Of a DNA stretch of 64,000 bases, positions 57,426 to 64,000 are shown one piece after another; within the stretch, counting starts at the first letter, position 1, and the number at the start of each line of letters is the position of its first letter. Both the position numbers and the translations under genes were made by a program. This DNA is from Ligula intestinalis. Lineage: Eukaryota > Platyhelminthes > Cestoda > Diphyllobothriidea > Diphyllobothriidae. Under the pieces are notes generated by a model. That model was not told the DNA's origin. It did no database searches and worked only from the letters and a program-made list of their open reading frames with translations. Location of the stretch: contig JAYGXS010000001.1 in NCBI GenBank assembly GCA_036362985.1, forward strand, positions 15,566,305 through 15,630,304. Direction: 5' to 3'.

Positions 57426-58612
57426 TAGAGACCAAACAATAGTCCTAATCTCCCACAAATGAACGCTCTCCTTCCGGTAGACCAACCTTACGCCACTCGT
57501 AACTCTTCCATGATAATTTTACCACCCCGTAGCTCCACATCTAACCGTTCTCGTTTTTTTACCTCCAAATATGCTTTTATGTGGAAAAACCTCCCTCTCG
57601 ATATTAGACTGTCTTCTACACTGTCGATTTTTAAAGGGAAATTATACAAGCATTTAAATTTAGAGGAAACAAAGTCGTTATTGTCTGTTTCCTTTCCAAA
57701 CACGCAAAGTGTAGATTTTGAAAAGGGTCCTCCTGGCATTTGAAGCTCTTCCCAGGATACTAAACTGGTTTCTAAATATGTTAGCATTTCCCTCTGCAGA
57801 GTCAAGCATCACTTCCAAGCGCTGTGAATTCTTCTCCGTTTTTGCAACCTTCGCTGTGGTCTTCGAGATTGGCTCTAGAATCTGGTGGGTCGCAACTCTA
57901 TGATTTAGGATTTAAATTTAGAGGAAATAAAGTCGTTACTGTCTGTTTCCTTTCCAAACACGCAAGTTGTAGATTTCGAAAAGGGTCCTCCTGGTATTTG
58001 AAGCAGCGTCAAGCGTCGGATTCAAGGGGTGCGAACTCTTCTCCATGTTTGCAAATTTCTTTTTGGTTATCGAGGTCGCTATGAATGGTTATCGCCAACT
58101 TTCCGATGGGCTATGTAGTCAGAGTCAAACATCACTTTTAAGGGCTGCGAGCTCTTTCCCGTTTTTGCAACCTTCGCTGTGGTCTTCGAGGTCGCTATAA
58201 ATGGTTATCGCCAACTTTTCGATTGGCCCTGGAGTCAGGTGGGTCGCATCTCGGTGATGTTGCCTTGACTTCTACTGTCTTCTCCTGTTGTCCCGGATGA
58301 CCCCTTCTTAAGTCAACGATATATTATTTTTTCCCATGACGATACACGTCCCGAACCCTCAAAATCACGTCCCAAACTAACCACATCAAACCCTGTTGCC
58401 TATTAAGGCAGTTTTTTCTCCTAATTTTTTTTTGGAACTCGGTGGCCCGCTGAACTCATCCACCGATTTAGGAGTTTTTATTCTGCCGATGAAAATTATT
58501 TTATAAGCGTTCATTGCTTATCATAATTATTTTTACTTTCACGAAAGCGCTAAGTTTGTAACGACAGGGCCCCTTGGGCCTTAAATATATAAATTATTAT
58601 TATTATTATTAA
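57426..58612 (+). mobile_element. Family-B 3' fragment inserted in B4, with internal duplication
   Basis: The plus strand begins at SPNLPQMNALLPVDQPYATR, reaches the ORF end FEKGPPGI (57743) and part of the UTR. At about 57910 it starts again in the codons for NLEEIKSLLSVSFPNTQVVD, ends the ORF a second time (about 58002) and continues through the full 3' UTR, stem-loop (58440-58465), terminal hairpin and (ATT)n (about 58597-58612). Flanking sequence in B4 is continuous (GAGACCAAAC / AAACCAACGAAG), with AAAC as likely target duplication. Confidence 0.75.
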
Positions 58613-58974
58613 ACCAACGAAGGGAATGGAAACAGATTTTTCAAAGGTAAGTGCTGGTACTTACGGATTATTTATATGAGAAAATGAAAGACAATTAGTC
58701 TTATCTTCATTGAGATAAATCGCTTTAAAAATAATTTGCCACTTATCTTAAAATTTAAGTAGACAATGTAGGCCGAGCCAATATTTTCAGCGAGATGCCC
58801 GATTTGGAGAAAATTTTCTCGTCGAGCAGTGGGGGCATTGAAGGAAATTGGACGGAGGATTGTTAAAAACAATGTGTTTTTTGATCCAATTTTCGTCCAA
58901 AGACGGTTTCTTTCGGTGAAGAACTTGACATACAATCGCCTTGGTTTTGCTCGAAAATTCAAACAATTTTATTG
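58613..58974 (-). mobile_element. Family-B element B4, 5' UTR beyond the insertion
   Basis: The minus strand reads CCGTAAGTACCAGCACTTAC and TTTGAAAAATCTGTTTCCATT, matching the B 5' UTR at 36590-36650, and leads into TTGGTTT, where B4 continues at 57425. A 96-codon minus-strand open frame with no known domain covers the rest. Confidence 0.6.
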
Positions 58975-61130
58975 ACTAACTAGATGGGCAGAGTCCCTCG
59001 TCCATGTACGACGCTGCATATTTTTCTGAACTCCTGTCGGTCGTTTCTAATAAAATGCTGGAATTTTTGCCCACTAATATTGCGAAACCCTTTGCACCAG
59101 AATCAACCGTCCCTCACAATCTTTTGCCAAGCCTAAAGAAATTGAGGAGACTGTTGAAAGATCGATCTACTAGTTTGCTGTCTGTGCATCGAAGGATCGC
59201 AGAGATCTTCGAATTAGCGTCCGAAATTCGTCCGGCGCGTGACCAACACAGGGAATTTTGCGCACACAGCGAGTTAAACTCCGCGAAATTGGTTGCACAA
59301 CTGTTTCGTCGTTGGTCCTCCGCTAAACGAGGTTATGAAATACCCCCGTTGCTAAATGAAAATAAAACATTTTTACCCGATGAGTCTGACAAGCCTGAAT
59401 TGTTAAATGCACTTTTTTGCAAAGCACCTTACGACAGAAGCCGAACTGGTCCAATCGCTTCAACCATACTCAGACAATCTTCCCGGGAACATTGATTTCT
59501 CCGCAGAATTAATTCGTACGCATATACTTCGTCTAAAATACTCGCACTCTTCGGGAACTGACGGAATTCCCAACCCAGTTCTCTAAAGAGTGTCAACGTT
59601 TCCCAAATAACTTAGCCATATATTTTTTCAGTCTATTTCTCAAATGGTTTCTTTCTTGACTCTTGGCAGACATCCATTTTACTTCCAGTCTTTAAGTCGG
59701 GATATCGTTCGGATGTAGATAACTACCGAGGTGTTCATAAAACCCCGGCCTTAGCCAAACTTCTGGAAAAGATCATTTTTAATCAAATTCTCGATTTTTA
59801 CCTAGAAAACAAGCTTTTAAGCTACTCGCAGTATGGTTTTCTACCGAGGTGATCATGCAAGATGTGTCACTTAGCTTTTCTTAACCACGTCACTACCCTC
59901 CGTAACGAGTGGCAATCCGTGGTTGTTATCTACTTTGACCTGAGCAAAACCTTCGACAAGGTACCGCACAGACGGCTTCTGGTAGAATTGGAAGCCATTG
60001 CCATTCGTCCCCCTCTCCTCTCTTCATCAGTTCCTAATTGTCTTACCGCAGCCAGGAGGTCTTAGTAGGTAAGAGTTACTCCACTTTTCAGCCCATCACG
60101 AATGGCAAATTTCAAGGCCCTGTCTTGGGTCCTTTACTCTTCATTCTATACATAAATTAAATTTCGACAGTTCTGAATAAATTCGCACAATTTCATTTCA
60201 GCAGATGACCTCAAATGCATATACTCATTTTCTAAGGACACAGACAATATATGCGTTGATAAAATAAATGCGGACCTGCTTACACTCTCACGTTGGAGTG
60301 CTACCTGTCAGATGGAATTATCTTCATTCAAGTATAGTTTCATATGTTTCGGTCCCGCCAAGCTTCCTCGTCCCCAAGTCTTTCATAATGCTCCCATTTT
60401 AGAACGATCCACTATAATAGACTAAAGTCTAAGCTACACAGATAAACTAGCATTGTCGCCTCATGCGGATAGAATATCTGCGAAGGCTGCACAGGTATGC
60501 AGTTTTCTATCACATAATGTCTCCCTGCCGGAAATAAAGTTGAAACTTTATCGCATGCATGTTCTACCCATCCTAGAATACTGCTGTCCCTTCTTTGGTC
60601 TAATGAACGCTTCTGAACGTGGTAAGGTTGAAAATGTAAAGAAAATGTTTACTTTCAAAATATTCACTCTTCCTCGATCCACTATTTCTTCTCCGTTTCG
60701 CCACTTTGGCGGTAGTCTTCGAGGTCGCTATTGATGGTGATCGGGTGTTCTTGCGTGGTCACCAACTTTTCGGTGGACTCTGGAATCTGGTGGGTCGCAT
60801 CTCGGTGATGTTGCCTTGACGTCTACTGTCTTCTCCTGTTGTCCTGGATGACCTCTTCATAACTCAGCGTTATATTATGCTTCCCATGATAAAAGCAGGA
60901 TCCAATCTAACTGCATCATGTCATACGTATTAAAGCACTTATTTTCTGCTACATTTTTTTGGAAATCGGTGCCTCGTTAAACTTATCCATCGACGCAGGA
61001 GTTTTTTAATGCCCAGATAATAATTTTATAAGAGTTCGTTGTAAATCGGGACTATTTATATTTTCTTCACGATAGCATTAACTTTGTAATTAAAGGGCAC
61101 ATTGTGCCTAAAATATACATTTTATTTATT
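58975..61130 (+). mobile_element. Family-F non-LTR retrotransposon F3 (plus strand, 5'-truncated)
   Basis: The plus strand starts in the linker (YDAAYFSELLSVVSNKMLEF, closest to F1) and continues through LNENKTFLPDESDK, RT pieces with NNYRGVHKTPALAKLLEKII, the CHLAFLNHV region, FDLSKTFDKVPHRRLL and the YADD area, which is broken (CAGATGACCTCAAATGC at 60200). The MHVLPILEYCCPFFGLM region follows. The RT C-terminus is deleted near 60685, leading directly into the 3' UTR. The 3' end has the terminal hairpin AGGGCAC/GTGCCT (61094-61109) and ATTTATTTATT. Many stops show an old copy. Confidence 0.75.
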
Positions 61131-62035
61131 TAGATGTCAGTTAGGGAACATGACATTTCTTTGGGTTAGAAAACTCGAAGCGGGCCTCTGCTTCCTTTAT
61201 CGCGTTAACTCTCCCCCTAACCTCCCACAGATTAACGCTCTTTTTCCCGCAGATTGACCTTATGCCACTTGTAATTCCTCCAGGATTATTGCACCCCCTT
61301 TAGCACCACTTCGAACCATTCTCACTTCTTTGCTTACAAATATGCCTTCATCTGGAATAATATTCCCATCAAAATTAGGCTGGCGTCTCACTTAGCAGTT
61401 TCTAAAGTCAACTTACATAAACACTGAACTTCGGAAGATATAAATACCTTGTTATCCATCTCCTTCCCAAACACACAACTTTTGACTTTGAAAAAGTTAC
61501 CCCCTGGCATTTGAGGTGGTAAGATTAATTTTTTTCCATATAAGTCTATTTCTTTCTCTATGTAGTGCTATTTGCAACAGTGTTTCCTCCCCTCCTCTGT
61601 TCATTCAATATTGCTGTTCTCCATTTCCCGTTTTACAACCTTAAAGATGGACTTCGTGGTCGCTAGTCATGCTCATGGCGGCTCTGCTACTTTCCGCAGC
61701 TCGCCTCTAGACTCCGCAGTCTACAAGGTCGCATCTCCGGCGTTTCAGTGATGATCACGTGACCTCTGCCATTCCCTAATCTTGTCGAACCTTTTGTCCA
61801 CGATAGTTTCCTCCGGTCTCACCTCCCTGATGGTTGATCATGAAGCCAATCGGGCGGTGTTACAGTAGTGAACGACAGCCTCTGCCGCTATATGATTTCT
61901 CCAACGACAAGAAGCGTTTCTACCCCTCATGCTTTCTCGTCAACATTCCTGTCTCATTGCACTACAATCAATTTTACCAACGAACCTCCTTAATTTTGTG
62001 GAAGCAGTTTTTTTCTCGTACGTTTTGTTTTTCAA

Positions 62036-62063
62036 GCGGGGGTGCCCTGAACTCTGCCCCCGC
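62036..62063 (+). promoter_or_regulatory. Conserved 3' UTR stem-loop of C2
   Basis: GCGGGGG pairs with CCCCCGC around a loop containing UGCCCUGAACUCUG. A TAGGAGTTTTTTGACTGC block follows. Compared with C0 and the B and H copies, the stem bases differ but pairing is kept. Confidence 0.75.
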
Positions 62064-62232
62064 TATAATGGTAGGAGTTTTTTGACTGCTTCCTCGTTAG
62101 TTCACCATGAATTTCAAAAAGTGTTGGCTATTATTTTAAAAATGACGATATGTTGGTCAATATGAATTTATTCACCTGCTTTAAAAACGCCCCCACTGCC
62201 TTTGTGGTTGCTCACGGAGAGCAGCAATTAAC

Positions 62233-62244
62233 AACATTGTATTT
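62233..62244. repeat. Target-site duplication, left copy (12 bp)
   Basis: AACATTGTATTT here is repeated exactly at 62753-62764. The related element C0 has a single AACTTTGTATTA at the matching place and no insertion. Confidence 0.85.
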
Positions 62245-62752
62245 GACGTTGTAAATTACCATACCAACAGCCTAGGTAATTGCTAAAAGGCTCAGACACG
62301 TGTTTTGCCGGTATTATGCCACTGCTTGACACAGCTGCGAGTGCTGCAGCTCATCAGTGGGTCGCCCAGCTTTCCTTTTCGGCTTTCTGATTGATATACC
62401 GGTTTTGAAAGTTCAGCTTTTTAATCTCCAGAGAAATTAATTTCTGATCACGGTGTACATCAGTATATTGAAGGTCTTTAGGCAAAGACCGCAATTGTTA
62501 GTATATATTCGTGTTGAAACCAGTCAACCCTGTGAAATATACACATGCTGCCATCAGGCACTCGTTAGTAGTATAGTAGTTTCAACACGAATATACACTA
62601 GCAATTTCGGTCTTCACCTATAGACCTTCAATATACTGATATATACCGTGATCAGAACTTAATTTCTCTGGAGATTAAAAAGCTGAACTTTCAAAACCGG
62701 TATATCAATCAGAAAGCCGAAAAGGAAAGCTGGGCGACCCACTGATGAGCTG
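62245..62752. mobile_element. 508-bp hairpin-bearing insertion of unknown type
   Basis: The element is a unique part of about 100 bp (62245-62346), a 174-bp arm (62347-62520), a 58-nt spacer (62521-62578) and the inverted second arm (62579-62752). The outer 94 bp of the arms are identical and the inner part has about ten differences. The right arm ends exactly at the 12-bp target duplication. It has no coding capacity. A hammerhead-ribozyme-like core lies at the junction of unique part and left arm on the minus strand. It could be a non-autonomous derivative of a hammerhead-bearing retroelement or a foldback element; I do not recognise a described family. Confidence 0.75.
62286..62366 (-). 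ncRNA. Possible decayed hammerhead ribozyme core
   Basis: On the minus strand CUGAUGAG (62350-62357) is preceded by GACCCA and followed by GCUGC AGCACUC GCAGC, a clean 5-bp hairpin. About 45 nt further on CGGC-AAAA-CACGUGUC appears, where GAAA would be expected and GUC (62295-62297) would be the cleavage triplet. The outer pair GCUG/CGGC could close stem II. Stem I pairing (GACCCA with UGAGCC) is only partial. Hammerheads are known in flatworm SINEs and in Penelope-like elements, but the GAAA-to-AAAA change and the weak stem I mean this is at best a degenerate copy. Confidence 0.35.
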
Positions 62753-62764
62753 AACATTGTATTT
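62753..62764. repeat. Target-site duplication, right copy (12 bp)
   Basis: Second AACATTGTATTT, directly after the right arm of the hairpin. Confidence 0.85.
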
Positions 62765-62835
62765 TTTTTCCACTGCACTAATTTTGCAATTACGAGGCCC
62801 TCCAGGCCTAAAATATAAAATTATTTTATTTAACC
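62765..62835 (+). mobile_element. Family-C element C2, terminal part
   Basis: The C 3' UTR resumes with TTTTTTCCACTGCACTAATT and has a terminal hairpin (AGGCC/GGCCU, 62795-62809). It ends in AAAATTATTTTATTT near 62831. Confidence 0.75.
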
Positions 62836-63372
62836 ATTTTATAAAACAGGTTTACATTAACTTTTTCCTAAGCAATTGACGCTTTCGTTATTACTTAACG
62901 CAAGTGTCCACGTTTGTGAGAGTGGACGAAAAATTTCCAGGGCATTTTCATAGTACTTTATTTCCGTTATCCCTTTGCTGCCAAGCAATATAATTTTCAA
63001 TTTTAAATCACATTTATCATCTGGTTTTTAGCTTTTGGGGAGTACGTTTGTGCATCCTTAATGAGCAATACTCGTACTGCATAGAGTAATTGATCCCTAA
63101 AAAGCCATGCTGCCGTCTGTTAATCCAGTAAGCCCCAGTCTTTAAGTCCAATTTGACCTCTCCAGACAGTTATCTCGTTAGAAGTCCAAAAAACTCTTGG
63201 AAGACTTTGCTCATACTGAGGTTTTACGCACCAATGAATAAATACAAACTTCAACGCCTTGAGAACGTCGTTTTTAACGCTAGGCTACGACCAATCAGAA
63301 CAGAAAACTCTATAAATTTTAGAGCGTTAATTTGCTTCCCTCAGGTTCAACTTCATTAGTGTTTGGCCGGTG
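62836..63372. other. Upstream region of the DUSP gene, no element recognised
   Basis: This 0.54-kb stretch lies between the C2 tail and the first ATG of the DUSP-encoding gene. It presumably contains its promoter and 5' UTR. I see no clear TATA box. No coding domain is visible. Confidence 0.45.
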
Positions 63373-63449
63373 ATGTCAGATGATATTATAAAGCAAAAAC
63401 AGTTAGCGAAAGAGGCATTTAATGCTCCGAACGTGGAAGGGGCTGTATG
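63373..63449 (+). CDS. USP4/11/15-like protein, exon 1 (N-terminus, start of DUSP domain)
   Basis: ATG at 63373 opens a frame reading MSDDIIKQKQLAKEAFNAPN, VEGAV and two bases of a split Trp codon (TG/G). The next exon continues YILNIAWFDKWKK. In human USP15 the equivalent is GDTWYLVDSRWFKQWKKY near residue 30, so the distance from ATG to the WY pair (25 codons) is right for a true N-terminus. The start choice rests on this spacing. The exon is followed by a 31-nt intron (63450-63480, GTATTG..TGATAG). Confidence 0.8.
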
Positions 63450-63480
63450 GTATTGTGCAATAAGCGTCTTCTACTGATAG

Positions 63481-63611
63481 GTACATCCTGAACATCGCTT
63501 GGTTTGACAAGTGGAAGAAGTTCACCGGTTATGCGGACAGCAATGATGCAGCCCCCGAGCCCGACGAATGTGATTCTCCTCCTGGAGAGATCAATAACAC
63601 CTCTCTTATGG
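63481..63611 (+). CDS. USP4/11/15-like protein, exon 2 (DUSP domain)
   Basis: It encodes YILNIAWFDKWKKFTGYADS, then an acidic EPDECDSPPGEINNTSLM. The AWFDKWKKFTGY motif matches the RWFKQWKKYVGF of the DUSP domain. PPGEINNTSL takes the place of YPGPIDNSGLL. DUSP domains occur in USP4, USP11, USP15, USP20 and USP33 and mediate protein contacts rather than catalysis. The exon ends with the first base of a split codon (ATG G), followed by a 36-nt intron (63612-63647). Confidence 0.85.
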
Positions 63612-63647
63612 GTAAGTGTTTTTACTTTTACAGATTCCTCTCTCTAG

Positions 63648-63896
63648 AGGGGAAACAATTGCGGTCAAACCTTTTGGTAAACGCGGACGTTGTCTTCATT
63701 CCCGAGTCCCTCTGGGATCTATTCTCCCGCACTTATGGCTGCTGTCACAAAGATACGGAGATTTTTAAACGAAAATATCTCAAGGCGTCAACAGGAAAAC
63801 TTTCTCTCGATCTCTATCCTTCAAACATTTGTCTTGTGGAGAAGAATAACAAAGACCATAAACTGGAGGAAACATTCTGTAATGCAGAAACAATAG
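63648..63896 (+). CDS. USP4/11/15-like protein, exon 3 (DUSP end and linker)
   Basis: This 249-nt exon encodes EGKQLRSNLLVNADVVFIPE, SLWDLFSRTYGC and later STGKLSLDLYPSNICLVEKN, ending FCNAETI plus one base. In human USP15 the order is [20 protein letters not shown], LVSWY, then KVEVYLTELKLCEN and FSKADTI. The acceptor used is TCTCTAG (63641-63647). The nearer TTTACAG at 63627-63633 would put a stop in frame after four codons. A 34-nt intron (63897-63930, GTTTGA..TGCAG) follows. Confidence 0.85.
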
Positions 63897-63930
63897 GTTT
63901 GACTCTTCTGAACAAACTTTTTACATGCAG

Positions 63931-64000
63931 GACATTTGAAAAGCGTTATCCGCAAGGCGAGACACTACGAACATTGTGATATTCGCTTGTTTGATCCGAA
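63931..64000 (+). CDS. USP4/11/15-like protein, exon 4 (partial, start of UBL region)
   Basis: After splicing the frame reads GHLKSVIRKARHYEHCDIRL then FDP, running off the window. This aligns with DTIEKEIRKIFSIPDEKETRLW of the first ubiquitin-like domain in USP15. Reading through the 34-nt intron instead gives a stop at about 63979, so splicing is needed to keep the family match. Catalytic exons would be expected to the right of the window. Confidence 0.8.

Larger units (their letters stand above)
61131..62244 (+). mobile_element. Family-C non-LTR element C2, 3' end
   Basis: C-terminal RT codons (FLWVRKLEAGLCFLYRVNS, PPNLPQINALFPAD, SISFPNTQLLT) end near 61515 in broken frames. The C 3' UTR follows, including the stem-loop at 62036-62063. 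Its match on the minus strand is C0 (21851-22925). The UTR is split at 62244 by the hairpin insertion and resumes at 62765. Confidence 0.75.

Noticed and set aside
63612..63633. 22-nt intron ending at TTTACAG
   Set aside because: Splicing there gives a stop after four codons. The acceptor 14 nt later keeps the frame and the alignment to USP15.

Overview
The window looks like intron-rich, repeat-rich animal DNA. There are no operons or ribosome binding sites, coding exons have GT..AG borders, and most of the sequence is decayed retrotransposon. The mix (many CR1/Jockey-like non-LTR elements with endonuclease plus reverse transcriptase, a Ty3/gypsy element with a CWYH-type Gag finger, a Penelope-like element with a GIY-YIG domain, and introns of 31-36 nt) suggests a flatworm, perhaps a tapeworm. 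That assignment is inference; no marker gene fixes it. A 400-N assembly gap lies at 20473-20872.

Host genes. Exons on the minus strand at 11282-11584, 2762-2920 and 793-1095 join in phase 0 and encode the front half of a USP4/11/15-type ubiquitin protease: Cys box, QQD-type box and first zinc CxxC. A doubtful further exon lies at about 530-760. At the far right, on the plus strand, 63373-64000 holds the N-terminal DUSP region of a USP4/11/15-type protein in four exons separated by introns of 31, 36 and 34 nt. The two halves of this domain order therefore lie 52 kb apart in opposite orientation, with the gap between them.

Repeats, left to right. Working family names A-H are mine. 4.1-10.1 kb: a nearly full-length family-A element (A1, plus) inserted into an older minus-strand A copy (A2) with a 5-bp target duplication, all inside a USP intron. 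11.6-14.8 kb: intron-like DNA with a 0.4-kb direct repeat and a GC-rich inverted repeat. 14.8-18.75 kb: family E (minus) with a PHD-like ORF1. 19.4-19.8 kb: an 89-bp tandem repeat. 20.1-21.85 kb: fragments of F, gypsy, a B-type tail and D around the gap. 21.85-29.2 kb: C and H elements (minus), with element B1 (plus) inserted in the endonuclease of H. 29.5-36.5 kb: F1, a gypsy integrase fragment, D2 and F2. 36.5-54.0 kb: a decayed plus-strand B element (B3) that received a gypsy piece, A3, B2 and a Penelope-like element. 54.0-61.1 kb: B4 (minus) with a B insertion, then F3. 61.1-62.8 kb: a C 3' end split by a 508-bp hairpin-bearing insertion.

The most interesting signals are this hairpin insertion, with a 12-bp target duplication, an empty-site relative in the same window and a hammerhead-like core; a stem-loop in the 3' UTRs of families B, C and H whose stem changes while its pairing and loop stay; inactivating changes in the RT shared between separate copies (YADN in B1 and B2, a TAA just after YADD in A1 and A3); and the head-to-head Penelope-like element.
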